64,000 bases of DNA from Tanypteryx hageni (Eukaryota; Arthropoda; Insecta; Odonata; Petaluridae): positions 37,902,564 through 37,966,563 of the forward strand of contig CM054117.1 of assembly GCA_028673005.1 (NCBI GenBank), given 5' to 3'. Position numbers and translations under genes: made by a program. Below, piece after piece: positions 37,401 to 50,520 of this stretch. Positions within the stretch are counted from its first letter, which is position 1; every line of letters begins with the position of its first letter. Below the pieces are notes generated by a model, which saw only the letters and a program-made list of their open reading frames with translations, did not search any database and was not told the DNA's origin.

Positions 37401-40338
37401 CGATGAAGAGGCGGCAAAGAGGCGGAGGTGGGAGATGCGTCGCTGGAAGGCATCTTTGGGGGGGAGGAGAACGGCCTCGGCTCCCACTATCGAAAATGGG
37501 GTCATTTTGTCGCCTTTAGGAGGGAGGTAGGTTGTTAGGGGTGAGGGAGGTAGGTTGCTAGGGGCTGGGGAGGCAGAGGGATTGGGAGGTGGTGAAAAGG
37601 TAGGAGGGTGAGGAGTTCGAGGCTGATGGAGTAGGGAGGATGGGAAGGAACGGATGCACGAGCGCGATATAGCGAATAATTTATTTTTATGGCGAAAGGC
37701 GAACATCCTGATTTAACGATTGGAGAGCGATTCAAATTTTTCTCGAATTTATGTATTTGTCTCTCCTTGGTAGCAAAAACGGCGGAATAAAAACCGTAAA
37801 TTTGTCTTCAGGCAACAATGGGACTGGTTATATTAATGTCTAGGAGAGGTTTATTAAAAGCATTTGTCGGAGAGGACGTTGTTTACAATTCGTGATTTGT
37901 TCCGCAGGGTTGCCGCCAAAAGTTTGCTTAAATCCTCCAAATGTACGCCTAGAACACAGAATTCCACTTAGAGGGAAGATTTAATTGCGTGAAAGCTCTA
38001 GTTACGTTTTATAGTGACACTATATGTAATGAATCTACCACTTAACTATATCTTAGCACTAAAAAAAACTAAAACTGGAGAAATATTTTTAACTTGGCCC
38101 CGCTAATACGTTATATAAGAATATAATATATACTCCTTAGTATATATTCCATCCTCTGAAATATAACGCAATAACTTTTTTTAGCAAATCGCGCGAAGGT
38201 AGGTTTTGAAACATTAATTTTTTAAACCTGGTATTAGATATCAGCTTAAAATTGTTGATAACCAAACATTCGTTACACTGAATACGTTTCCATTTGGAAT
38301 ATGACTATATAGTACTGGTATAACGACTGTTAATACGGTGAATTTATTCGCTCCCCAGTTTAAACCAACAATCAAGGCAAAAATTGCAGACAATTAACTA
38401 TTTGTTCACTTGAAATAAAAAGCAATTCGCCTCAATTACGTATCAAAATATTTTCGCAATATATCCTATGACCTGACTTGAGAGTACCTATTTGATTAAT
38501 GTAACTAATGAGAATTATCACTCATCGCATTTAATTACGTATGAATATAGTTGCAGATGCATAGACCAATCAGTAAGTTAAAAAAAACAGCGAACATAGT
38601 GGGAAAGATGAAGGTCGCGTTAACGTTATTACCTTCGTTTTTCTCTTCTCAGGCTGTATGTGTCGTTTTATTTCGATTTGCGTAATGGTAGCGTATAACT
38701 GAACCTTCAGAGAAGAAACATCAGATATGAACGACTTCTAATTGAATAGGGACCGAACCTTTAGTCGGCGAGAGTGAGTGAGAGAGAAAGAGAGAGAGAC
38801 AGAAAGAGTTCTAGAATGAGGAAAGATTTAAGCCTCGAGTACGGAAAAAACCTCACCGAATATCAACACGTCTCAGTCGGAGGAAAGTTGCAAAGCCTAA
38901 TTGAGGAACACTACTTCCTCAGCACTCGCGAATGTGAAACGGAGCAAATTAGCGCAGCGATCTCGTAAATCATCCCCTCCTGTCTCAAAAGCGTTTGCGG
39001 AAGAGCGGGAAAACATATGTCTCGAAGATGCCAATATGCAAATTGAATCTCTCCATTGCCTCTGTGGAAAGCTCGCGGGCGGGTCATTGGATGCAGGGCT
39101 GCGGATTCCAGTCTGGGCGGACGTAAAGTAGGTCCTACGAAGAGGAGAGCTCTCGAAGGGTGGTCAACGACCTGACCTCTCGCGGGACGGACTTTAACAA
39201 GCTCGCTTCTAACGCGCGCCGGCGGTCGTTTTTTCACATGACTTTTTTGCCTTCTATTTTCCACCGATGCTAATGCGCCCGCGAAACCTTTTCCCGTGAT
39301 GCAAGTGCAACAGACACTGGATAAGAGCCAGCGATGACAGAGTCCACCACTCAGGCCCTCCTGAAAACGGGAGCTCCTCTTCCCCCACCCCATAGCTCCT
39401 TCCGAATGCGACAGGAAACAATCATCGTCGGCTGACTTACAAGGGGGTTGCGATTAGTCTGAGAGAGCTTCTCGGCGGAGATTCGACGTGAGATGAGGGA
39501 GGCAATCAATTAGCACGCGGTTCGGCCACGCCTCGGCATCGAAAACAATCAAAACCTCGGACAAGGAGTCTGTGGGCACGAAATGGGCGGTGTTGCGACG
39601 CTAGTAACGGGACGTGGAGATTGTTAAACAATTTACGACACACTCGGAAGGGAAACTCCGATTATTATCGGTATACTAATTTTATTTTGATGAACTGCTT
39701 TCTCGCTTACTTTTTGATTTATCATGAATCCAAAGCAGGGAAAATATGATTTTTCCCCAAGGTCCGAAAAATCTAGGCTAGACGAGTATGAATGAATGAA
39801 ATCAATGATTTATGTTTGAGTTCTCGACGTAATTGCTTAAATGATGGTCGAGGATGCAAGCGGCTGACGTAAGATGCCTAAATCACATACAAAAGTAACA
39901 AGGTGAAACCACTATCCGGTATACCTTAATTTATCTTCTGCGTTAAATATAAACGCCACAATAATAACATTTCGGTCGGTTTTGAGTTAACCGTGATCGT
40001 AAAAAGAATAAGTTTGAAATTAAATAAAAAATAGCAGATAAAACATAACTATAGTTATATTTAGGAGGAAGTTTTAGATTAAAACTGAACGGCGATATCT
40101 GTCTGCCGATAAAAATGGCCAAAAATTTGATGACACAGTTTTACTTTCGTTTTCTTTTCTGTTCAGTGGAACCAATGAGACAAAAGACTTCAATGACTGG
40201 CGTGACACAAGGTACAATATAGTCCAGTATAAATGGGTCACGGATATTAAAAAAGACTATAGAGACAGAGGTAGAAAGAATAAGAAAGAGACAGGTAAAA
40301 GAAAAAAATAAAAAAATCGTAAGAACCTCTTGGCTCAC
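34436..40338. other. Gene-free spacer
   Basis: 34436-34735 may be SINE body. 35640-36200 is GC- and purine-rich; 37000-37660 alternates purine and pyrimidine tracts. 37750-38740 is AT-rich and featureless. 38990-39400 is GC-rich with an open minus frame lacking domains. No gene is supported. Confidence 0.6.
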
Positions 40339-40626
40339 CAGTGACGCGGCATCCTCATCGCTCCGGTAGCTGTGGTCGCTGCTCACCTGGTGAGGGTCAT
40401 CCGCAGATGAGGATAGGGGTCCTCCGCCACCGTGATGGTGGTGGTGCAGGACGAGGGGGTCGTTGGGGTCTAGGCCTCCGGCACCGGCGGCGCCCGGCAA
40501 GAGGCGAAGGCCGCCCCCGGCGCCCGCACCGCCTCCTCCGCCTCCGAGGTAGTCGGAACGGCGGTGGTGGTGATGGTTGGAGGATTCGTAGGGGAAAGCA
40601 GCGGCAGTTGCGGGGTGCATGTTGGC
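40339..40626 (-). CDS. TfAP-2: Transcription factor AP-2, next internal exon (two alternative donors)
   Basis: This is the next exon of the same gene. The acceptor is TTTCTCTCCTGCAG, followed in frame by Ala-Asn-Met-His-Pro, so phase 0 matches the phase-0 end of the exon at 54848. Visible elements are AAAFPYESSNHHHHRRSDYL near the start, a Gly/Ala-rich segment, then GGLDPNDPLVLHHHHHGGGG, which resembles the DPHDPLSLHH-type region between the AP-2 activation domain and the DNA-binding domain. There are two good donors. CACCAG|GTGAGC gives an 80-codon exon ending at 40387 on ...DDPHQ. TCACTG|GTGAGC gives a 96-codon exon ending at 40339 and adds VSSDHSYRSDEDAASL. Both keep phase 0. Beyond 40339 the frame runs into hydrophobic, intron-like translation. 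The ATG at codon 3 could in principle be an internal start, but the exon context argues against that. Confidence 0.82.
40382..40390 (-). other. Proximal 5' splice site of the AP-2 exon
   Basis: CAG|GTGAGC on the minus strand is a near-perfect match to the eukaryotic donor consensus (MAG|GTRAGT). Using it ends the exon at 40387, 48 bases before the second donor, removing 16 residues without changing frame. Which donor is used cannot be decided from DNA alone; the CAG|GT context is the better match. Confidence 0.6.
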
Positions 40627-43600
40627 CTGCAGGAGAGAAATCGAAATGAAATAAACGCGCCTGGGGAGAAGGAAACAAATCACGCGAAGCGAGGCAATTA
40701 TTCTACATAATATATTTAAAATAATACGTATCTCGGGTTGGATAGCAAGTCTCTTGCCGCCGCCATGGTATTTCCCTTCGAGGAAAACAGCCAACAATCG
40801 AAAAGTTTTCCAATTTTACGCCTGTGTTTGCGATCGAGAGTGCATTTAGGCGGTTTCTGACACAGCCCCAAACTGCATATTCCTATTCGCAATCGTAGCT
40901 TATAGTCCAAACTTTTAGTGATGTATTGAACTCCGAAAAAAAAAACCACACGCAATGTGGCCTCTTAGCTATGATCCGATATTGACTCTCGAGGCAATTT
41001 TCATTTGTTTAAGGAGCGGAGTTTTGTGATAACAAATACTCCATTTCACTATTAAACGCATGCTACACCATATTTATCCCAAAACGAAATTTTTATTTAT
41101 CACAATAAATCGACAATTTAAAGAGATGTTATAAGAATCGGAAAAAAACGGTAGAACATTAAGAATCTTGCATCGCATTAAGTCGAACTATTATAATATT
41201 CAAAGCCAAGATTCGATAGAGTAAATAACTTGCATTTTTCTCCGAGGAATGTCTGAACTTCCATTATATTTCCGCGCGGAAGGAGGCAGACGCAAAAAAA
41301 AATCCACCAAGCGAGCAAAGAGGAGGGAAATACATTTGAAAGGACGGTATGCGGTAGATATAGGGCGAACGGGGGTTGTCGGCAGGAAAGAGGGATGTGG
41401 AGGAGGGATCGAGTGGGAAGAGGGGGCGGTAGGGGGAGGCGGGGAGGACACCGCGAAGGGAGGGTGCAGCGGCGGAGGGAGCAGGAGAGAGGATTCAAAA
41501 GCCAATAATGAAGCAGAGAGGGCATTGAAGATATGTTCGAATCCTCTTTCAACCCCATTCTCCCTCCCTGTCTGTATCCTTCCCCCACCCATCCCCCCGG
41601 AACCCGTGCTCCCCCTCTTCTCTCTTTTTTTTCAGACTCCCCTTCCAACACCAAAAAACCCCTTCCACTCCTCGCTCGATGCCATTCTCACTGTTCTCGC
41701 GCCCCCTCCTCCTCTTTTCCCACTCCTTCCGCAAAGCAACTTGACCCCCTTATCCAAAACCCATTCTCGGCTGCAAACCCAACCCACAAAAGCCACCCTA
41801 CCCTAGTTCCATCGAAAACTTCGGGTTCTCTCTCTCCATCCTCCAAAAACATCCTTTCCAGTTCAATCCGAATGCCTCGCCGAGTGGTAGTGCAGTGCAG
41901 GAAATATAACTTCTATAGCATCTCACTCTTTTTACGTCTCAATGAAATGATGCCTAAGAAGACACGAAACAAATATTGCGCTTGAGTCCACGATAAGATC
42001 ATTATTGCAACTCCCTGCTTAAAAGAGGGGATTTGAGGATTTCGCTTTCTCTTCTCGACTTGGAGGGAACAAAAAACGGCCAATGAAATAACAATATCGA
42101 TTTCGTAACAACTTAAACTGCAAGAAAGATGTTATAAGAAGTTTCATTCTATTCCATATTCATTTCTAAGCGTCTGAAAAAAGTCCAAAAACCTTCTGAT
42201 ATAATTTCCAATCCTGTTGGGTTTGAAATACTTGCAAGAAAATGAAAAGCCATTTAAAATGGATAATTTAGACTGATCCGATAATCATAAAATGTGGAAA
42301 AAGCTAGGCGCTCATTTTGACAACCAAGCACTCGTCGTTTTATGGCTATTGCGGCTTTCTAAATAATCATTTGGATTCCAGTCACAAGGCGAGTTCTATT
42401 ATAATTTTTTAATGAAAATGGTTGGTGTATCTCATTCACACATGTCCTTGGAATTTTAAAGATACAATTAAGCAATTATTTCCAAAATTTATTGCAAAAA
42501 TAAAAGATAATAAGTAAATTGTAACATTTCATTAAAACTCAATAAAATTGTATCGGAGACATACCCAACTTCCATTTATTAATTCACTATAGAACTATCA
42601 AGCTCGTCTTATGGCATAAAATTTCAAGAGTAAGCACTTAAAATAAAAAATTGAAAATTACTAATCTCAAGAATCTCATTTAGCCACAACACGGCAATGA
42701 AAAACCAGATTCGCATTTCGGTTACAATGGAGGCGCCTTCAGCAGTAATTTGCCAAAAATAGATTCTAAATTACCTGCGATAAGTACACTTTACAATTGC
42801 TGTTTTTTAAGTGCATATTCTTTAATTCCTTTTCTTGGTCAAAATGGCGGTTAAAGGGGAGAGATACGGAAAATAGCCTTCCCATTATCATTTTCCTATA
42901 CTCTCAATCACTATTCCCGATTGCTAGGGACTCAATTATACTGTAAAAATGTCCTTGATTATATCCACAATCCATTCATGAAGTATATAAACATAGATGA
43001 AGTTAACAAGCTCGTGACAATTTCAACCGAGTCATCACTTCTCTTCCGTGATGATTCGTGCCAGAAAACTCGCCGTGCACTTCAATAATTTCCTGCGATC
43101 CTCCCTCCCTCTCTCTCTCTCTATATCCCCCTCCCTACTTGCTGTTTCCATCAGTTTCTCTCTCTTTTCCAGCATTCCCTCTCCGGCTCAGTCAACTGTT
43201 ACTCCTACGCGACGGAAGAGATCGGGAAAGATCGCTTTCCTGTCCGAGAGGAAAAGTAATTTAGGGATTTAATGAGCAACTTGAGGAATCTCGGGATTGT
43301 GTGGAAACGAGGCGGAAGAGAGGTGGAAGAGAGGAGGAGAGGAGAGGGAGAGAGAGGAAATAGTGGGATAAAGTAAAATAGGCACACCGTTAGGGGGGAA
43401 TGTTGTACAAACCGACGTTGAAAGATAAAGAACTGAGAGGGAGAGACGCAAGTGGAGAAGGGAGAGAAAGGGAGAAGAAAAATGGGAGATGGGGAGGGAA
43501 AACTTATGGCGAAGCGGAAGAAAAAGGAGGAAATTCGGCAGGAATAAGGGGTAAGAGAATAGGGAGTGAGAGGGTGAGTGATGCGGAAGAGATTTTGATA

Positions 43601-45005
43601 TTTTTATTTGGTTGGAAATATGGCGATCGAATCAAGTAATCGAGAAAGAGAATGAGACAGAAAACCGATATAGATGTACAAAGAAATTAAGGAGAGGGGA
43701 GATGGCGAGGGAGATAGGTGTTAGATAAACAGACCTTGCTAAAATGACTGGTTCCTGAACTTATTGGCAATTTGAAGCTATGCAATGGCTTGCAGCTTGC
43801 AATGAGATTCTATTAAAGTGAAGCAAAATAAATTAAAAAATTGAGAGTATTACTGAAACATTGAGAAAATAATTCTGGTAATCACATAAAATTCTAATGA
43901 AAGCATAATGCCAGAAGGGCAGAAACATGTCAATATCTCATTCGCACCTTTCCTAAGCACTCTTGAATGTCAAACGATATAGTGGAGCAGTATCATCGTT
44001 GTAAATTGCGTGCTCGATGCATTCTTTGGCCAAAAAGAAGATTTAAAATATTCAACAGACTAAAATGTATGAGAAAACCAGTCATTCAAAACGTAAATTA
44101 CAAAAAAAAGAAATAAGTTATACAAGGAAAAAACTGCGAAGCGACTAGTAATGCGAAATGAAAGCGGAGTCGCGTTTTATTTGTTGTACAAAAACTGTCA
44201 TCAATTCAGTGTGACGATTTCTACCAGATATAACTAAAACAATTGGGGTTTTCTGGAGTTTGGGCTGAAAAATACAATACACCGCGCGGCGTGAATTCAA
44301 ATTCTCTTTAAAAAGGGAAACACAAACAGACCAATTCCTTTGCGGTCTTTCAGTCACCGATCTTAGCCTTCTTTTTTTCCCGTTTGCCGCAGCTGGAGGC
44401 GATGGACAGCTTCGCTTTTCCAAATCGGGCGCGGAAGGCGTGAGGCTCAGGAGTCGGAAAAGGAGGATAAGGGACGGTCATGAATGGGAAAAGGCAAGAG
44501 AGAGAGAGGAAGAGGGAGAAATGAAGCGAAAGGGGCAACAAGGCTGTAGGGAAGAGGACGAGGTGAAAGAGGAATGCGACTGCTCGGCACTTAACAGCTT
44601 CCCTTAACGAGAAGTAATTGATGTTTTTCCCCTCGAGCGCTCGTACCCAGCTGGGAACTTGTCCCACCCATCAGCTTAATTCAACCGCATTTCCGTTCCA
44701 TGCAAGCAGGAATCCTCTTGCACCTCCGCCAAACGAACTTTATGGGGAAGTTTCCGTAATTAAAGACGATGAGAAATGCGATATTTATGAATCTTACATT
44801 CATACGTAGAGTGTTGGTCCCAGGTTGTTTGCAGTCTGAGACCTACGAGACTTCTTCCACGTCGAATGACGGCGCCCGAGCTAGGGAGAAGGAGGGAGAG
44901 TCCGAATGCCTCCCCCCTTTTTCCTCCCCTCCTTCCGATCCTCTCTTCTTCCTACCCTAACGGAGATCGATTCTTCTTTGGAAGCGAATTCCGCTGACGG
45001 CGCGG

Positions 45006-45020
45006 ATTGCCCGCGGCAAT
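45006..45020. promoter_or_regulatory. Palindromic AP-2 consensus site (ATTGCCCGCGGCAAT)
   Basis: The core GCCCGCGGC fits the AP-2 binding consensus GCCNNNGGC exactly, and three further bases on each side are also inverted, giving a 15-bp element with perfect 6-bp arms. AP-2 proteins bind as dimers to this palindrome. The site lies in the intron of the AP-2 gene itself within a CpG-rich patch (44980-45060). Occupancy and function are inferred only. Confidence 0.5.
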
Positions 45021-48000
45021 CGCCGATCCATGCGCCGCTCAGCCATTCCGACCAACGCTAATCGCGTAATTAGCCGAAGAAAGGACGTGAAAATTACGCT
45101 TATTTGACGAACGATCGCGTCCGCATGTCTAAAACCATAACGGCTCATTACTGCGTCCTTAGAGACGACCTTCATTAGCGATTAACTCTTCCGTTTCGAC
45201 GTTAAAAATACAATTTCATCTTAGGGCCGATTTCACACTGCTGTATTTATATCGCTCGCCATAATGTTCCAGAGCCATCTTCGAGACCAACTATACATAT
45301 ACATGGAATTATTTATTTACAATTATATCTGCATCCTCGAGTTTTTTATAGGTTGCGTTAAAATTTAAACACATTTCAATCTTATCACCAATTATGAAAG
45401 GATACTAACCCCAATAAAATAAAAAACTCGACAGTATTTCATAATTCCTCATCGGGAAATGATAATTAATTATTTTACAGTTCAGAATTTCAAACACGAA
45501 GACGCATAAGAATACATCCGCGAACTAAGCACTAACTACCGACCGGGACGATTATTTATTATTCCCAGTTTCCCACCGCGTTACCTTCGGACGTGCCTCG
45601 CACTTTCACCTCTCAAACCCGCTCTCCGCTTGCGCTCTGCTCGAACCCCTTACACTCCCCGTCTTGACTATATAGGAGTCGCCGTTCCCTAAACATCCGT
45701 GCCCCTCTGCCCACGTCCCCATCCAGCCTCCGGGCCGAGCGCATTCATGCAGGAGAGGAATGGACGATGGGGTGGAAAAAAACCACCATTACCATCGCCC
45801 CCCCCTTAACGTACAGAAAGAGGCAAGGAAGAAAGAGGAGGCGGCTTGAACTCGTCTCCTCCACCTATTTATTCCCTATCTTCAGCATCAGCAGCATCAG
45901 TAGGACAGACGGCGGCTCCTACTCCCTAGAAAGCTTCCTAGAAAGAGAATGCCGCTTTAAGCACCTGCCACTCTTCATCGCAAACTAAGCGACCCATTTC
46001 AAACCTTTAACTCCGCGAAATTTCGATCTCGAATCGTCGAAGAAGGAAAAAAATACCAGTCCTCTACTTTTTCCCAGAAGGGAGAATTGGAAAATTGTAC
46101 GACTGTACTCGGAGCGACTCTCCCACGGCCGAAGAAAAAGACTCCTATCGCTCTGTGGGAATTTCAAAAGATATGGGCCTTCTCTGCCCCAGCCGGCTTC
46201 TTTGAAAGTATTCCATTTGAGATCTACCGAGAGGTCGAAAATCGACCTCCGAGTTCCACTCGATCGTCCACAATCGAAAACTTATCGGAGCGACGCTTTG
46301 AATCCTGCTCGACTCCTCGCGACCGAATAGGAGGCGCAGTAATGCAAGCGGGAGGCAGGTGCAACGGGAAGGGTGAGAATGGAGCGAGGGATGCGAGACG
46401 CAAGGTGGGTAGAAGAGGAGACAGCATTGCAATCCGGAATGAGAGAGGGAGAGAGAGGAGGGAAAGAGGGAGAATGCTTCATAAGGGCGTGGCCGACGCA
46501 GCCAAAGGGAGACGCGGAGGGAGGAATAGGCGAGAATGGGAATGAAGAAGACACGCGGTAAAGAACTAATAAACGGTGGCTCGAGACGGAGAGGGTGAGA
46601 ATGGAAGCAGCGGTGGTTTGCTGCAGGGACATCGTCCCTTTCACCTTGCTCCTTTGCAATGGTCGAGGATATTTTTTTCTTTCTTTCCGATCGCGTCCTT
46701 GTCCCGACGGGCACCCTCTTAGAGCCATCGGACCTTAGGCTCCGGGTCTTCTTCCTCTCTCGATCTCTTCCACTTCTCTAATCTGAAGGGAAATGGTCGC
46801 GACCTTTCCTATTTTCTTCAAAGATTATCTTTTTTTCTTTTCGGGTAACGTACTAACATTTGTGTCGGGGATATTTTGCGGAAAGGCTGAAACTCTTATC
46901 TAGCTCTGGATCGCCTACTACTGCTCCGAAGAGAACGGCTCACCATCTTCGACGGATCTTGCGCTGTTTGCTCGCTCGTCGTAATGACACCGTCCTCTTG
47001 GCGAATGCACGGCCATCCGAAGACTAATCGACGCAGGAATGATCTGAATGCTTAATATTTTATGGAACGGTGTACTTTCCAATGATGACTGAAAAGTTTA
47101 CGATTTTGAGGGCAAGGTTCAAATACAAGTGAAAATGTTACTCTACCTTGACAGAATTTGATAAAAATTAAACCCTAAAATTAGATTTACGATACATGAT
47201 AGTAATCAAGCAGGGGGAAATTTTCGCTTTCTGATAAATTAAAATTCCGAAATGACTTCGTTCTATTTCTTATATTTTTCTTTAAAGAAATTTAATCCGA
47301 TTTTGTACTTTATAGCGACATCGGCATAATAATAAGTTTAAAAAAATATATTGGAAAGTTTTACAAGCTTATTATACTACATTAAAAACTAAATAACTGC
47401 AATTTATTGATTTACGAAAAAATTAACCAATATATTTATATAACCTCGCATTCTAAAACCTAGTAGAACCATTAAAAACGATTTTTTTTACCTACCCTAA
47501 ATTTCTGTAATTCATAAATATTCCATTATTCAAACTCGATATATACATTCAATTTTTTCGAAAAATCTTCCGTAGTTAAAACGAAATTCTTCGCCTTGCT
47601 CGAGTAGTTTCAATAACGTGTCTGTTTACCAATACAGTATCAGCCTTTAGCTCCACATTCTTCGATCCGGCGTATTTACGCGGAATTTATTCAAATACCG
47701 ACGATATTTTACTTTATTTTTTGCCATTAACACGCCTCCTTGCCGTTAAATCCAGTGCTCTTTCCATTTTCGAATCCGGGATCTCTTCTTCTCCGCTGTT
47801 TATCGCGCTCTCGTGTGTGTATGTGGAAAGTGTCGAGCGCTAACCCATTTCCTACTTTTCCACGCCCGTCCAATCCCACCTCAACGAAACGGCGCCGCCC
47901 CCTCGCCCGAGCAATGCGTTCAGATCGGCTCTAAACGGGCGTAAGAAGGCGGAGATGCACCCTCTTGCACTGGTTTGCATTCCTCCTCCTCCTCCTCCAG

Positions 48001-48027
48001 ATCATCCACGCCTACCATCCTCTCCCT

Positions 48028-48155
48028 CCTCCCGTCATCCACCTCCCTCCCTCCCGTCATCCACCTCCCTCCCGTCATCCACCTCCCTCCCGTCATCCAC
48101 CTCCCTCCCTCCCGCCATTCATCTCCCTCCCGTCACCCACCTCCCTCCCTCCCGT
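48028..48155. repeat. Minisatellite, 18-bp unit GTCATCCACCTCCCTCCC
   Basis: Five to six units, some lengthened by an extra CTCC, are in tandem in the AP-2 intron. Because 18 is a multiple of three, all plus frames read as Pro/Ser/His repeats; these are not genes. Confidence 0.9.
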
Positions 48156-49679
48156 CCTTATTTCCCGAAGTCTTTTTACGATCGGCTTAGCGTCGTACAT
48201 CCCCAGTCTATCCTCATCCTCCTCTTAGTCCAACCTCGGCATCGCCTCCTCCCCCGTCGCCCACCCAGAGCCTCCGTTGCTCACCGCGGCGATGCCTTCC
48301 TCGTTCCTACGCATTATCGAGATTATCCTGCTCCATTCCCGCATCTCTCGTGGAATCCCAATACAAAATGATTCCATCTTATGCGTGCGCACAATCAACA
48401 ATCGACCGATCCTTTTTTATCTCTCTCTCTTTCTCTGAAAAGGAGCGATTCACTTCCTCCTCGAGTAATAAACGATGCAAAAAAAACGGCAATACCGTTC
48501 GATTCTCCATTTTGGGCATATCTCTTTTTCTCTGCCTTTCTCTCTTTTCCGTATTCTTTTCTCTCCCTCTCTCTCGGTTTGAAGAAGACGTAAATTGGTC
48601 GATTAAAAGCGAACGGCTTGAGATGCAGTCGCGCCGGAATGCAAGTGGGGAAAAAAGCGCTTTATCTCGCGGGACGCATCATCGAGAGTCGCATCCAACG
48701 CCACAACCATTTTGAACCGCGATATCCGCGATGGAATTGGCATTTTACACGGAAAGACGACAGTCAGGAAAGAATCTCTCGCTTCGATTCCATATTCGGA
48801 ATGTACGAGTAGTAGTATAGTTGTTAATTACAAGCGCTTGATTTTTATCTACCGTCCTCGCCATGGATTCGCGCAGGCAGTATTTTTTGTATTCTTAATT
48901 TATTTGCGGCGCAACGGTTTGACATAACGAATATTTACTCGCCCGAAATATGTTCCCTTTTTTTACCTAAATTTATATGAAAACTTTTAATGACATTGGT
49001 TCGTAATCCCCATCTCCTTTATGGTATTCAATACTCTTATAATTTATTACTAGCATATCTAACGAACTTTTGAAGAAAAAATAATAAAAGAACAATTTAA
49101 ACTTAAATGATGATGTGAGCGAAGGAAAGAACATTTGAGGTAAAATATATTGTATATGCCAGAAATTTTTTAAATTTTGAACTTGAATAATTTCCATAGA
49201 AAATTTGTTAAAATGCCAGTTTCGATGATTTATTACGATAGTGACGATATATCTTCGAAATCGGCAGTTTAATAATTTTTATATGAAAATAAGTCAAACG
49301 TTTTAATAATTTCGTGCATGTGTTTAATTTACCGCACGTTCCCTTCCACAAAATATCGGACCCTTTAGTGAACTATATACTGAACGTACATAAGTCGCAT
49401 CGTAGAGGAATTTATTCGATACGCCACAAAAATTTATTTTCGTATTTTTCTCTTTCCCGAGTAAAACATGAGAGAAGATGTCTAACGGTACAAATAGGAT
49501 CGAGGAGGAAAGATTTCAGTGCGTTTTCTCAGACCGTTGCGCAACTCGAGCTCGAAAAGGCAAACTGTCACTTCTCTAGCATCTCCCTACGCGATAAAAC
49601 AAACCTACGAAAGCGACTGCGGGAGAAAATGTTTACAAAAATCGAAGGGAGTGTCCCACCATGAGTTGGAACTCTCCCT

Positions 49680-50520
49680 CATCCGCGTCAAACGCGATTG
49701 AAATACGTGAACGCGCATCGCCGCTCCGTCGGCAATTATATCCTCGAATCGCAATTCCACCCGATTACCGTTCGCCGACGATATGATAATTCCGAGGGCG
49801 AGCGGTTCGCGCGCCGCACGCGTTTGATTCGCCCGACACATTCACTCCGCGACGCGTCCGAGGATCGGTTCCGTTTTTTCCCCTCTCGTACGACCTCCTC
49901 CTCCTCTTTAAAGAGGTGGGAGACGCCGCCACCGCGAGTCTCGAGGGGACGTGCGCAAGCATACGCGCGCGTGCTTGTGCGCTCAGCGAACGCGTCCGGG
50001 AATTCTCCCGTTGGCGAAAAACAGGTTTCGGAAAAAAGATATGGCGAAGTGGAGCGATGAATAAATCTCCCGTTTTGAAGGAGGAGAAGCGAGGGCGAGA
50101 TCAACATAGGCGCGCGCATCAATTTCTCATACCGGACCAGCGCCTCGGGTTTCCTCTGGCCGTTCCGGATCTATCCCTACATTCTCGGAGGACGCCGAAC
50201 CCTGAGCTTTCCGCACACCCATACCCTTTTACTCGACCCACGATCTCTCTCTTCTGTTTTCCGGAAGAAAAACACCACTCACTCCTAAAACGATGACGCG
50301 ACGCGTGGAGATGCGACAGAACGTTCCGAAAAGAAGGGAAATGCTGTCGCGAAACGATAGAGGCGGCGGATGGGATCGCGTCGCAACTTTAAAAGACATC
50401 CGCGGTTGCGCGATCCTCGACCCCTTGCCGACAAAAGGTCCGCGGACGTGATCGAGTAGACGCTCCGATGAGTTTAAGCCTGAAAAGGCGGCGGAAGAGT
50501 CCTTTGATGCTGCCTCGTGC
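49680..50520. other. CpG-rich block inside the 14.2-kb AP-2 intron
   Basis: About 800 bp of CpG-dense DNA has overlapping open frames on both strands, none with recognisable domains. The size and isolation fit an intronic enhancer or an internal alternative promoter; a gene is not supported. Confidence 0.35.

Larger units (their letters stand above)
1..40338 (-). other. Probable next AP-2 intron, more than 40 kb, no recognised exon
   Basis: The exons encoding the basic DNA-binding and helix-span-helix region must follow the exon at 40339 on the minus strand. I searched for their hallmark peptides (VFCSVPGRLSLL, KYKVTVAEVQRRL, ECLNASLLGGVLRR, DFGYVCETEFPAKAV) in the visible open frames and found none, so most or all of this interval is inferred to be intron. 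A very short exon, like the roughly 50-bp third exon of vertebrate TFAP2, could have escaped. The interval holds repeats, one tRNA gene and CpG-rich patches, listed separately. Confidence 0.5.

Noticed and set aside
39435..39440. Minus-strand GTAAGT donor after a short open segment
   Set aside because: No acceptor was found before the upstream stop, and the peptide does not resemble the next AP-2 region.
40341..40678. Plus-strand and off-frame minus frames over the second AP-2 exon
   Set aside because: They are shadows of the GC-rich exon; only the phase-0 minus frame carries AP-2 similarity.
46087..46728. Overlapping frames of 148-189 codons on both strands
   Set aside because: Overlap on both strands and Ser/Pro/Arg bias point to composition; nothing resembles a known protein.
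47955..48371. Pro/Ser/His-rich frames and apparent regular spacing suggestive of a CRISPR array
   Set aside because: It is an 18-bp direct tandem minisatellite without spacers; eukaryotic context.
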